Part shown: positions 18,301-26,340 of the stretch, one piece after another
Position numbering within the stretch: the stretch's first letter is position 1
How the letters are laid out: every line of letters begins with the position of its first letter
Source: Nostoc sp. S4
GTDB taxonomy: Bacteria > Cyanobacteriota > Cyanobacteriia > Cyanobacteriales > Nostocaceae
Assembly: GCA_029379225.1 (NCBI GenBank)
Contig: JAQYWR010000008.1
Span: 1-64,000, forward strand
Direction of reading: 5' to 3'
DNA: 64,000 nt
Position numbers and translations under genes: made by a program
Notes under the pieces: model-generated
What the model was told of the DNA's origin: nothing
What the model saw: only the letters and a program-made list of their open reading frames with translations
Database searches by the model: none

Positions 18301-18614
18301 TATTGCTAATTTGCTTAGGAGAATCCACTATCCACAAAGAGGTACTCAAAGCATTGAAAAGATTGGGAGAGTCACCCTCGAAATTACCACCAATTTTAGT
18401 ACTCAACCAACCATTGAATTGCCCAGACACTATTTCTCAGCCTGGGGCGGCTTACAAAGAAATTGACAAGCCCGATCGCAATGCTTTGGAATCGGTAGAA
18501 ACTATTGTTAGTGCGATCGCTACCCAGATATTACCGCGATCGATTTCTATGGAAGATTTGTTAAGCCAGATTAATCAAGCTTTAGCTCTCAACAGCCAAA
18601 ATCACAAATCTTAA
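15309..18614 (+). CDS. CBS-domain hybrid histidine kinase with degenerate receivers
   Basis: From the ATG at 15309 the protein has about 1,101 residues. Two CBS motifs (about 10-140, including CDRLVVLNQQQYPIGLL and WALIDCDGKYLGLVD) are followed by a PAS-like region, a HisKA domain with His380 in SHELKTP, and an ATPase domain with GIGIP and GTGLGLVLTRALARLHGG. Three receiver-like modules follow. In the first the acidic start is VVEAV, the phospho-acceptor position reads FLNPL (Asn for Asp) and the usual Lys is missing. The second keeps ILLDVE; the third has LLICLG. It is divergent from kaiA, so a role in clock input or output is possible but unproven. Confidence 0.85.
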   Translation: MSMLDYPLYDFQATVPSCPQTTTLAVVLEIFEQEQCDRLVVLNQQQYPIGLLYSIRLIEKLLGHSDEKNLNLQQSVSIWGQALIDPIQTIPVYERLEQLISRLCQQTQKPQNLDWALIDCDGKYLGLVDTSRLLRSLAKEKTAGSLSSGEYRHRYDAGQTHSQVQTPNQLKSLVQKPLVKLLERLPWPLMLETSTGEVVAQNPAWWQQLGVLKDPEGVREQVKAILSPLRAKKSEYVKQRGIKVYPNGGEEQPTPQLLVNSETIPETGLSTLNNLREQPKAQETTSSRCFLDSQLGTCTCVVEVQNGQERIWQFAKIPLDSPELKLMSAESEIALSSDLWLVLATDVTEQQQLCKELSAKNADLIQLNRLKDEFLACISHELKTPLTAVLGLSRLLADRQLGELNERQARYAGLIHQSGRHLMSVVNDILDLTRMETGQMELTPAPVKIRAVCDRALSEVKAIQTQTGKAPVASPTQKTRSSAPQFSLSIEPGLDQIVADELRLRQMLIHLLSNAFKFTEVSGEIGLRVSRWEGWIAFTVWDTGIGIPEHQQHLIFQKFQQLENPLTRQFEGTGLGLVLTRALARLHGGDVSFLSREGKGSQFTLLLPPSPPKTGFTEPDIPTGEDEQKRHQQTQEIVPVGRQQVTKSPQFHTTSSQRLVLVVEAVARYIEDLTEQLKSLGYRVVIARSGTEAVEKARRLQPIAIFLNPLLPLLSGWDVLTLLKSDSATRHISVILTATAAEKEQAFANRADGFLSLPVEYQVLGPLLEKLCTAQGVLQLGSDNSASLPTKTPLRILRLVNPDLESVNPHSSLREHRVIEVDDLNQAELLARVWQFDVILLDVESTTAQTYLQQLIEHPRLAAIPLVTCDATTTLKASQIPGLSVFPCLTPLGKDNSTPTEKTDALLSVLQIASGVCCPPNILVVDLTKLRDLPQARCKQAKGYRTEKNCSIASETPGRGSEWFQALIQYLQTAGLKAAISPCWAEVLQQIRHQSVDLLLICLGESTIHKEVLKALKRLGESPSKLPPILVLNQPLNCPDTISQPGAAYKEIDKPDRNALESVETIVSAIATQILPRSISMEDLLSQINQALALNSQNHKS

Positions 18615-18615
18615 T

Positions 18616-18676
18616 CGCGTCATTAGTCATTAGTCATTTGTTCAAAGTCCAATTGCAGATGACTAATAACTTTTTA
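18616..18676. repeat. TTAGTCA heptamer repeat tract
   Basis: CATTAGTCATTAGTCATTTG words and a later GATGACTAATAAC sit between the convergent kinase and glycosyltransferase genes. This is a short intergenic heptamer tract like those near 43.0, 46.0 and 59.2 kb. Confidence 0.7.
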
Positions 18677-18682
18677 ACAGTT

Positions 18683-20716
18683 TTATGATATTTCCATTTT
18701 TTTCTTTTTAACCAAAGGAATGCGAATCAAATTATAAGCACCTTTGGTAGATAAATTTTTGTAATCATCTGGCTGTAAGTCCATTTGAAGAAACTTTTTC
18801 TGCTCAGCTAACAGCAGCAATGAAGGAGGTTGTAGTGCCTTGGCAGCCTGGTTTTGAATATGCTCTACGGCCTGTTGGGGAAATGTTAAATAATTGACAT
18901 TGATGTGGCTATAAAATACTACACTAGGCTTTTTAAAGCCAAGCATAACCAGTTCTTCATTTGGTTGTTTAACTTGCTGTATAATTGCAGACAACTCTCT
19001 TAACGGTAATTGACGTTCGCGGTCGATAAAAAATGAAGTAGGCGTGAGGACAAAAATTAAAAACGCGACAAATCCCACTACATTCATACTGATGATATAG
19101 TCCCAGCGGCGATTTAATAGTAAACCCGCAATCAAAACAGCACAAAGCAGCCAAATTATACCGCCAATGACTGGTAAACCAGATTGTTTAATTAGTTGGT
19201 GGAAGTTGGTTATAGCTGGATCGCTACCTAATATTTGGGTGATGTTAAACAGTGCGGTTGCCAGAACTGATAAAAACGCTACATTTAGCCAGCCACTCCA
19301 GACAAGGGAGGAGGTGGGGAGGGGTAGAGGCGAGGACGCAAAGAGTAATTTTTCTGTGTCTTGTGAAGTTCTGTTCGCCCCAAGCCGACGCTCAGCCTTA
19401 TCTGTGTCATCTTTGTCGGGGTCTGAATGTCCGTGTGTGTGCGTGCCCTTTTTATTTACCGTGCCCGAAAAAAGGTCACTCCACAACAGCGCCACTAGGA
19501 TGGCTGCTGCTGGCATTAAAGGCAACACGTAGCTAGGAAGTTTGGTGACAGCAATAGTAAAAAAGCCAAATACACCAGCAAACCAGAACCAGGCAAATAA
19601 ACTCAATTGCTGAAAACGTTCTTGAGAGAGCCAGCGCGATCGCTGCCAAAATTTCAGCCTGAATATTGCCACTGGTAAATACACTGAGTATGGCGCAAAG
19701 CCCAGCAATACTATTAGAAAGTAAAAATACCAAGGTGCTGAGTGACCATTAACTACTTCTGTAAAGCGTTCTAAGTTGTGATAACCAAAAAAGGCATTAA
19801 TATAATTCCAGCCATTGCGCCAAATCACTAATGCATACCAGGGCACTGATAAACCGAAAATTATCAGTATACCTACCAAGAGGCGCATTTCCCGCAATAC
19901 CTCTAACAGCTTGCCCACGTAAACCAAAAAGGCGACAACAATTAACCCCGGTAAAACAATTCCCACTGGGCCTTTAGTTAATATTGCAGCAGCAATCAGT
20001 ACATAACAAGCTAAGTACCACTTATTGGGAAATGGGGATCGGGGATTGGTGATTGGGTATTGGGGATTAGTTATTTCCCTTGTCTGCTTGTCTTTTTGTC
20101 TCCTTGTCTCCCTAGTCCCCAGTCCCCAGTCCCCAATCCCTCCTTTTGCATATCCGAGAAAGAAACATAATAAAGCTGATGCCATGCAGCCCGTAAGCAG
20201 CATATCAGAGACACCAGTTCTCGCCCAAATAATTGTTTCGCCATTGAGTGCCATCAACGCTGCTGCCAAAAAAGATACTAAGTAGCGGCGAGTAGGACGT
20301 GAAACTTGCTCTAATTGGTCTTGTTTAACCAAATACCACTGTACAGTGTAAAAAGCTAGACAAATTAAGCCGAATGCAGCGATCGCCGAAGGAAGGCGTA
20401 CTGCCCACTCATTGACTCCAATAATTGCATAAGCGATCGCTTGACACCAGTAAATTAAAGCAGGTTTATCGAAACGAGTGTCACCATCGAAAAATGGGGT
20501 GATCCAATCACCTGTAATCAACATCTGACGGGAAGCCTCTGCAAATAGCGGCTCTGTCTCATCAATCAAGCCAATGTTGCCCAAATTCCACCCAAAAGCT
20601 ATCCAGCCGATGGCTATCAACCCGAAAATCGACAGAGTTAAACCAAGGGTTGGATTATTTCCTATTTTGTTGAACCACCGATTGACAGTGCCCTTCACAC
20701 TCAATTTCATTTTCAT
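18683..20716 (-). CDS. GT39/ArnT-like integral membrane glycosyltransferase with repeat-derived insertions
   Basis: The 677-residue protein has about ten hydrophobic segments and the ArnT/PMT-type first loop (GLIDETEPLFAEASRQMLITGDWITPFFDGDTRFDKPALIYW), with the Asp-Glu pair that acts in catalysis in this superfamily. It would transfer a sugar from a polyprenyl-phosphate donor on the outer side of the cytoplasmic membrane; the acceptor is unknown. Two hydrophilic stretches interrupt the membrane domain: about residues 190-230 (from 20030-20145) are translated from GGGATTGGGGATT-type intergenic repeat, and about 425-470 (from 19310-19445) are rich in His, Asp and Lys. The frame stays open through both. 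Confidence 0.82.
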   Translation of the reverse strand: MKMKLSVKGTVNRWFNKIGNNPTLGLTLSIFGLIAIGWIAFGWNLGNIGLIDETEPLFAEASRQMLITGDWITPFFDGDTRFDKPALIYWCQAIAYAIIGVNEWAVRLPSAIAAFGLICLAFYTVQWYLVKQDQLEQVSRPTRRYLVSFLAAALMALNGETIIWARTGVSDMLLTGCMASALLCFFLGYAKGGIGDWGLGTRETRRQKDKQTREITNPQYPITNPRSPFPNKWYLACYVLIAAAILTKGPVGIVLPGLIVVAFLVYVGKLLEVLREMRLLVGILIIFGLSVPWYALVIWRNGWNYINAFFGYHNLERFTEVVNGHSAPWYFYFLIVLLGFAPYSVYLPVAIFRLKFWQRSRWLSQERFQQLSLFAWFWFAGVFGFFTIAVTKLPSYVLPLMPAAAILVALLWSDLFSGTVNKKGTHTHGHSDPDKDDTDKAERRLGANRTSQDTEKLLFASSPLPLPTSSLVWSGWLNVAFLSVLATALFNITQILGSDPAITNFHQLIKQSGLPVIGGIIWLLCAVLIAGLLLNRRWDYIISMNVVGFVAFLIFVLTPTSFFIDRERQLPLRELSAIIQQVKQPNEELVMLGFKKPSVVFYSHINVNYLTFPQQAVEHIQNQAAKALQPPSLLLLAEQKKFLQMDLQPDDYKNLSTKGAYNLIRIPLVKKKKMEIS
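20030..20145. repeat. Intergenic-type low-complexity repeat inside a coding frame
   Basis: GGGGATTGG, GATTGGGTATTGGGG and CCCCAGTCCCCAGTCCCC words, normally found between genes in this genome, occur here inside the glycosyltransferase gene. They encode a hydrophilic loop containing RRQKDKQTREITNPQYPITN without breaking the frame. Confidence 0.75.
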
Positions 20717-20896
20717 TAGTCAATAGTCAACAATTACTAGTCAATAGTCGTTGCTTGTCTATATTTTGTTCTTATTTAAAAAAACAATTGCTCAATAAGT
20801 AATTGAGCAAAATTCATTATACGGCTTAAGGGGAAGTTTGAAAGACAACAGAGGCAGACACAAAATAATAGCTTCTAACTCCCTAGTGTCGCTCAA

Positions 20897-21532
20897 TTAT
20901 GGACTCAGTACTAGTTGCCATTCTTTGCTTTGGGAATTCCACTTAGGTAATTCAGTTTCTCCGACAACATAAGGACCCCAGTAACGACGGGAACCATCTT
21001 CGGCAAAGGCAACTAAAATATCTCCCTTCTCCAGTTTCAAATTATTCTGAGGTAGAGACAAAATTAGTCCCTTGTCACTACCTTCTTGGGGAGCAAAGTC
21101 CCAATGTGCTGGGACATCATATTTAATCTGTTTTGCACCAGAACTATTTGCTACAGATTCTCGCGCCAGTAATGCTAGGCGCACAGGCTGATTAGTTTGA
21201 TTGCTCATCCGCAAAGTTCCTCGCTCCTTAACTTTAGTAGCCGATCGATCGCGATTTGCTAAGACAGGATAAGTATTCTCTTTAGTGCTATATTCTACTT
21301 TATTGCTTGGGTTCGTTGCTGGAGTCGATAGGCTACTAGAGATACCTTTTTCTGGTGAAACCGATGTAGACGAATCGATCTCCTGCTCAGAAGTCTTAGT
21401 TGGTAGTTGTGAAGATGTATTTGGATTTGTAGACTCAAAAGATACACTCACTCCCAAGTATCCTGCCAGAGCAACAAGCACTCCCAAACAACAAGCTGTA
21501 ACACCGAGGTTACGATACACTGAAGTTTTCAT
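20897..21532 (-). CDS. Unknown exported or membrane-anchored protein
   Basis: The 211-residue protein starts with a hydrophobic segment (residues 9-28, VTACCLGVLVALAGYLGVSV) that could be a signal anchor. A Ser/Thr/Lys/Glu-rich disordered region (about 30-100) follows, then a folded C-terminal part of about 110 residues (KVKERGTLRMSNQTNQPVRL, WDFAPQEGSDKGLILSLPQ, RRYWGPYVVGETELPKW). The C-terminal part looks beta-rich and recurs in cyanobacteria in my recollection, but I cannot name a family. It is a single gene upstream of the glycosyltransferase gene on the same strand, 180 bases away. Confidence 0.65.
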   Translation of the reverse strand: MKTSVYRNLGVTACCLGVLVALAGYLGVSVSFESTNPNTSSQLPTKTSEQEIDSSTSVSPEKGISSSLSTPATNPSNKVEYSTKENTYPVLANRDRSATKVKERGTLRMSNQTNQPVRLALLARESVANSSGAKQIKYDVPAHWDFAPQEGSDKGLILSLPQNNLKLEKGDILVAFAEDGSRRYWGPYVVGETELPKWNSQSKEWQLVLSP

Positions 21533-22199
21533 ATTGATAGTTATTAGAAATAAATATTTGTTTAGGCTTGACCAAATAGTAGCCCACTATCATAAAAGGC
21601 AATTGCAAAAAGTAGCCTAATATAGATTTTCCTAAAATTAGGCACAATAATGCACGAGCGATATCATTTTAAGTTACAAATATTTTTAGGAAATAATTCC
21701 TTTTATGTTTGACTCACAAGGAGTCTAGAGACCGATTACTTAGTATTTTATCCGTAAGTTTGCATAAAAATAAGATAATTAAATACTTAATCAGGAAATT
21801 GATTTGTATAGCAGCAGGCAGGACGCAGGAGGCGGCTATGCTGGAGGTAGAACTATTACTATTCCTAGCATTCACGCTTGTCATTATGTCCCAAAGGGTG
21901 TGACTACAGCTATATAAGACAATAAAAGTTTTGTGAAACCACTAGCGGCCTCAACAAAGCGTCCATTGCTAAACCTGAGATAAATCTAGGTAGTATATTT
22001 CATCTGGGAGATGGGAAAGTCACCTTTGAAAGACTTGCATTTCCCTGAAAATGATAAAATTTACAAAAAATTTGAATAAACACTGAAAGCCCAGTAAATA
22101 TCTATAATATTAACAAACAAACTCATCTAATACCAATTTCCTCAATCTGAATATCGAGATATTTTAAGATATGTTGACTTTCTCCCAAAAGTCCCTTTA
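21533..22199. other. Intergenic region with one dispersed repeat
   Basis: No convincing gene is seen. Bases 21810-21905 hold GGCAGGACGCAGGAGG and a 22-base block (21869-21890) also found near 42.94 kb, so part of the region is a dispersed repeat. A short open frame over it (21709-21903) has no protein character. Confidence 0.5.
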
Positions 22200-22532
22200 A
22201 TGCAAAATACTCGTCTTAATAACTTGTTCGATGCCATTGCTAGACAGTTGGGGCAATGGTTTCTAAACCCTTGGCGGCGACAATCGTTGCTGATAATTAG
22301 TTTTTTGTTCGGTTTTTTTCTGGGAAATGCAGTTTCTACTACAGCCGGTCAAGAAGGTGTACTAGACATTGTAGTAGCTGCTTTTTTAGTACTGTTAACG
22401 GAAATTACTAGCAGGATATTTTATAGTCGCAGCTTTTTGTCAAGGCGATCGCTCTTAGTAGACTCATTAAATCTCCTAAAAGTTGGTTTCATCTACAGTC
22501 TGTTTCTCGAAGCCTTTAAGCTGGGATCGTAG
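22200..22532 (+). CDS. ycf20: Ycf20-like protein (DUF565)
   Basis: The 110-residue protein has the conserved DUF565/Ycf20 features: an N-terminal amphipathic start (TRLNNLFDAIARQLGQWFLNPWRR), a transmembrane segment with FLFGFFLGNAVSTTAGQ, a second one (VLDIVVAAFLVLLTEI), then RSLLVDSLNLLKVGFIYSLFLEAFKLGS. The family is found in cyanobacteria and plastids; plant relatives affect thermal dissipation of excess light. It is followed at once by the glycerate kinase gene, whose start lies at the stop codon of this gene. Confidence 0.85.
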   Translation: MQNTRLNNLFDAIARQLGQWFLNPWRRQSLLIISFLFGFFLGNAVSTTAGQEGVLDIVVAAFLVLLTEITSRIFYSRSFLSRRSLLVDSLNLLKVGFIYSLFLEAFKLGS

Positions 22533-22533
22533 G

Positions 22534-23541
22534 ATGGGGAGATGGGGAAATGGGGAACCAAGAGAAGCGGCGTTGGCAGATCCGTTGAGGGCAAAGGCTT
22601 TTGGAATCACGCCGGAAAATGTAGATCGGGTGATAGAAAAGCGATCGCATTTACTAAAATCTGTTTTGCCAGCTTTTAACGAGTTCTGCCAAATTACTCT
22701 GCAAAGAGAAGCCAAGGAAATGTTACCAGTTTTGTGGGACTTGTGGCTGCCTTTGGGGAGCAAACTTGCATCGCACCGTCAACAGTTGGGACGGCCTTTG
22801 ATTCAGGGAATTTTGGGAGGACAAGGGACTGGGAAAACCACAATGTGCAAAGTTCTAGGCTTGATTCTGCATCAGTTGGGATACAGGACTTTGAGTTTGT
22901 CTTTGGATGACTTATATAAAACTTACAGCGATCGCTTACTCTTAACACAGCACGATCCCCGCTTGATTTGGCGCGGCCCTCCAGGAACCCATGATATCGA
23001 CTTAGGTTTAAATGTACTAGACCGAATCCGCGATTTCCAAAGTCCGGTTATGGTTCCCCGGTTTGATAAATCTGCTTATGGAGGTGCTGGCGATCGCACT
23101 AATCCAGAAATCGTTACGAATATAGATATCGTACTATTTGAAGGTTGGTTTGTGGGCGTGCGACCAATCGACCCAGATTTATTTGATACTGCACTGCCGC
23201 CAATTGTTACAGACGAAGATAAAGCATTTGCCCGCGATATGAATCTTCGCCTCCACGATTATCTACCACTGTGGGAGCGATTAGACAGCTTAATTGTGCT
23301 GTATCCCACCGATTACCGCTGTTCTTTAGAGTGGCGAAAACAGGCAGAACACCAGATGATTGCTGCGGGTAAATCGGGGATGAGTGATACAGAAATAGAG
23401 CAATTTGTCAATTATTTTTGGCGATCGCTTCACCCAGAATTATTCATCAAACCGTTAGTAAAAGATGCAACAGCGGTTGATTTAGTTATTGAGATTAATG
23501 GCGATCGGAGTATTGGTCAAGTTTATGGCGAAGCAAATTAG
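22534..23541 (+). CDS. D-glycerate 3-kinase (GLYK type)
   Basis: The protein of about 335 residues has a P-loop (GGQGTGKTT), then SLSLDDLYKTY, GPPGTHDIDLGLNVLD, VPRFDKSAYGGAGDR and FEGWFVGVRP, as in plant-type glycerate kinases related to uridine kinases. It phosphorylates D-glycerate to 3-phosphoglycerate in the last step of photorespiratory glycolate recycling. The start is uncertain: the ATG at 22534 lies in a GGATGGGGAGATGGGG repeat placed exactly at the ycf20 stop, and the frame is open further back to a GTG-region start at 22483 that would overlap ycf20. The first 20 residues are probably not conserved. Confidence 0.85.
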   Translation: MGRWGNGEPREAALADPLRAKAFGITPENVDRVIEKRSHLLKSVLPAFNEFCQITLQREAKEMLPVLWDLWLPLGSKLASHRQQLGRPLIQGILGGQGTGKTTMCKVLGLILHQLGYRTLSLSLDDLYKTYSDRLLLTQHDPRLIWRGPPGTHDIDLGLNVLDRIRDFQSPVMVPRFDKSAYGGAGDRTNPEIVTNIDIVLFEGWFVGVRPIDPDLFDTALPPIVTDEDKAFARDMNLRLHDYLPLWERLDSLIVLYPTDYRCSLEWRKQAEHQMIAAGKSGMSDTEIEQFVNYFWRSLHPELFIKPLVKDATAVDLVIEINGDRSIGQVYGEAN

Positions 23542-23595
23542 CTAAAAACACTATAATTTGCTTAAGCGTGATTTATCCTACTCCTGAAACCAAAA

Positions 23596-24786
23596 ATGCC
23601 AGAGGAATCGTTACAGCTTTTCTTTTCTTATTCTCACAAAGACGAAGCTCTACGGGATGAACTAGCTAATCACCTGAGTACTTTGAAAAGAAAGCGGGTG
23701 ATTTCAAGTTGGCACGATCGTAGGATACTACCTGGAGAGGACTGGGATCATCAAATTAACGATCATCTAAACACCGCCGACATCATTCTGTTGCTCGTCA
23801 GTTCAAACTTTATTGCTTCTGATTATTGTTGGGATATCGAAGTTGAGAAGGCAATAGAACGTCACGAAACTGGAGAGGCTTGTGTTATCCCAGTTATTCT
23901 ACGAAGTGTTGATTGGAAAGACACACCATTTGGAAAACTTCAAGCTTTGCCTAAGGATGCTCAGCCTATAGTCTCAAGGTATTGGCATAATCCAGATGAA
24001 GCCTTCAACAATGTCGCTGAAGGAATTCGGTTAGTTGCTGAGAAGCTAAAGAAGGAAAGAGAGGAACAGCAAAAACAGGAAGCAGAAAGGTTACTACTAC
24101 GGGAACAACAAGAGGAAACCAGAAAGCTACAAGAACAGCAACAAGAAAGGCTGCGGCTACACGAACAACAAGAAGAAGCAGATAGGTTACGAACACGGGA
24201 AGCAGAAAGACTGCCAAGACAACAAGAACAAGAAGAAGCAGATAGGTTACAAAGACGACGGGAACAAGAAAAAGCTGATAAGCTGCGACTAGAACAGCAA
24301 TCTACTGCTAATGACCTTCCGTCTGAAAAAGACGTAGACTATACCCAGTTGCGCGATTTACTTAAAGCTGGGAATTGGAAGGAAGCGGATACACAAACTC
24401 TGGTTGTTATGCTCAAAGCCACTAGTAGAGAACAAGAAGGCTGGCTTAATTCTGAATCTATTGATAATTTTCCTTGCACTGACTTACTCACCATTGACCA
24501 ACTGTGGGTAAAATACAGCAATGGGCATTTTGGGTTTAGTGTCCAAAAGCGAATTTGGGAAAGCGTTGGAGGCGACTACGAAAAGTTTGGCGATCGCGTC
24601 GAATGGCGAATGAATAAAAACTGGATTCCCTACTCAGACCTGACCTTCGCTGATTCTCCGCAGGGACATTTGCCTGCCAGGGGATCGCAGGGATATTTGC
24701 CTGGCATTGGGTTGGATGCATGGTGGAAGCCGGGTTTGTGCGTGGTGATGGTTCTCTTTTCTCGCGTCGAGACTTGTAAACTGTAA
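23596..24786 (+). CDS. TIR-coiled coil-GUN4 fusion protein
   Basis: The 396-residue protein joins three parts. Residues 6-140 are a TIR domain (LFFSYSHKDEALRDEL; putative catalytic Glu82 in CWDIE). Residues 150-240 form a Glu/Gln/Arg-rich coiled coil (EEQQKQEAERL repeated). Residues about 247-396 are a GUN4 domain: YTQLRDLLKAGNWKEAD, LWVKYSNGHFGFSVQKRIW, GDRVEWRMNKNW and a final LFSRVETCKL. GUN4 binds porphyrins and promotes magnesium chelatase; TIR domains often hydrolyse NAD. A porphyrin-sensing TIR effector is a plausible reading but not shown. The GUN4 part has a short internal duplication (PQGHLPARGSQGYLP). Confidence 0.88.
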   Translation: MPEESLQLFFSYSHKDEALRDELANHLSTLKRKRVISSWHDRRILPGEDWDHQINDHLNTADIILLLVSSNFIASDYCWDIEVEKAIERHETGEACVIPVILRSVDWKDTPFGKLQALPKDAQPIVSRYWHNPDEAFNNVAEGIRLVAEKLKKEREEQQKQEAERLLLREQQEETRKLQEQQQERLRLHEQQEEADRLRTREAERLPRQQEQEEADRLQRRREQEKADKLRLEQQSTANDLPSEKDVDYTQLRDLLKAGNWKEADTQTLVVMLKATSREQEGWLNSESIDNFPCTDLLTIDQLWVKYSNGHFGFSVQKRIWESVGGDYEKFGDRVEWRMNKNWIPYSDLTFADSPQGHLPARGSQGYLPGIGLDAWWKPGLCVVMVLFSRVETCKL

Positions 24787-24853
24787 CATATAAGACTTAC
24801 AGGAAATTGTGAAGATTTACAAACAAGTCATTTCACACGAAGTATTGCGGTTT

Positions 24854-25659
24854 CTACGTTTCCGTTACCTGGCACAGTGGCAAAAGAACGTCTTCTTGTT
24901 GTGCTTGTAGTACAATGCTAGCTTTTTGGGTGTCATAGCAATTAGCAAAGATAAATTTACTCGCTACTTTTTCTATTTCTTGGTTACTTGCTTCCCATTC
25001 ATCCCAAGGTAGTCTCATTTGTCCTGGAGAAGATTTCTTTACCTTTGCTTTAGCCTTCAACCCTAGTAATAATTTGCTTCCCCAGTAGTTGCGCGTTTCT
25101 TTTTTTGCTTGAGGGCGGTATTTTTTACAGAATCCTCGATACTTTGCAGCGCATTCATCCAGAGTTTTACCCAACTTCAAAAATGCTGGATGCCATTGAG
25201 TGATACCATCATCACCTAATCTATCGTGAATGCCGTAATTACTGAAATCATAGAAAAAACCTGGCTGCATTCCTGCGGTTTTGGGGTTGGCGTGGATATA
25301 TCGCAGGGTATTTAATGCTCTTTTGCTGTCTGTGTTAGCAAAGCCACTACTGTGATATCACTTCTCCCAAAAATGTCCAGTGCGGTTGAGCATCCGAATA
25401 AAACACATATGTACCAGTTCAACCAGTGCATAATTTTGGGTAAATCTTCTGGTTGTGCAGGTTCTAGCAGATAATGAACATGGTTGCTCATAAAACAAAG
25501 AGCATAGAGCTTAAATCGATATTTGTCTTGAGCTTTTTTGATGGTGTAGAGAAATACTTCTCGACACTCTACATGGGTAAGGCGAAACTCACGATTATTG
25601 CAACGCGTGGTGATGTGATAGCAGAATCCTAATTGGTAATTTCGAGGTTTGCGAGACAT
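24854..25659 (-). pseudogene. Decayed REP-associated tyrosine transposase (Y1 family)
   Basis: The N-terminal half (from 25659, SRKPRNYQLGFCYHITTRCNNREF) carries the Y1 transposase motif MSNHVHYLL with the His pair. Near 25412 a one-base loss shifts the frame: MHWLNWYICV leaves the frame that would continue CFIRMLNRTGHFWEK. Immediately after that, a TGA replaces a Cys codon before YHSSGFANTDSKRALNTL. The C-terminal half is open again from 25270 to 24854 (MQPGFFYDFSNYGIHDRL). Together these give one broken gene of about 265 codons. Such transposases act on palindromic REP-like repeats, which abound here. Confidence 0.8.
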
Positions 25660-25675
25660 TTTAGATTCAATATCT

Positions 25676-26299
25676 TTAACTATTTGGCAAACCTCCAGCT
25701 TGAAAAATCTGTTCGGCGGTTAAATTCAATTCTGGGAAAGTAGGCGAGACGATGGAATCAGTACCTCTAAATTGAGTAACTTGGTATTCACCATCAATTA
25801 ATTGATAAATAGACATAGTAGGCTGTTTGGGGTTGCCAGTGAACTTTTTAGCACCTAAACCGAGATAATCTACAACCCAATATTCAGGAATTCCAATAAC
25901 CTCATACTTACCTTGTTTTGTGTAGTAGTCATCATCCCAGTTAGTACTAACTACCTCAACTACCAAGGGAATTGATGCCGCATAGCATACAGTTGATTCT
26001 TTTTTCCATAACGGCTCATTCACTAAATTAAGACGATTTAATATCAACACATCTGGAGAGTACGCAGATACCGAATTAGCAGGTTTTATCAGCGCAGTTT
26101 TGGGAATTATATAAGGTAAATTTAATCGGTCAAATTCTACTGTTAGTTTTCTGGCTATGAAACCAACAACATCTTCATGGTCACCGCTTGGTTGTGGCAT
26201 TTCAACAATCGCACCATCATGTAATTCATATCTTCCGCCTTCGGGTCGCCAAGCTGCAAAATCTTCAAAAGTTACTAGTTTGGGTATGGCTTGAGTCAT
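25676..26299 (-). CDS. Uma2-family (DUF820) putative nuclease
   Basis: The 207-residue protein matches the large cyanobacterial Uma2/DUF820 family: the start TFEDFAAWRPEGGRYELHDG, the core PDVLIL with Asp, and VVEVVSTNWDDDYYTKQGKYEVIGIPEYWVVD, which carries the PD-(D/E)XK-type catalytic residues. These proteins are predicted endonucleases found in many copies per genome, often beside mobile elements; their substrate is unknown. It lies 16 bases from the decayed transposase and 41 bases from a second nuclease-like gene, all on the minus strand. Confidence 0.85.
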   Translation of the reverse strand: MTQAIPKLVTFEDFAAWRPEGGRYELHDGAIVEMPQPSGDHEDVVGFIARKLTVEFDRLNLPYIIPKTALIKPANSVSAYSPDVLILNRLNLVNEPLWKKESTVCYAASIPLVVEVVSTNWDDDYYTKQGKYEVIGIPEYWVVDYLGLGAKKFTGNPKQPTMSIYQLIDGEYQVTQFRGTDSIVSPTFPELNLTAEQIFQAGGLPNS

Positions 26300-26340
26300 A
26301 AATTCTTACCTTAGCTTGTATGCTGCCTTAATACTTGTTT

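Noticed and set aside
21709..21903. Plus-strand open frame of 64 codons
   Set aside because: The second half is a dispersed repeat also present near 42.94 kb; there is no ribosome binding site or conserved pattern.
25312..25659. Separate 115-residue protein gene
   Set aside because: Its last 30 residues are out of frame with the transposase family; it is the front half of a frameshifted gene.
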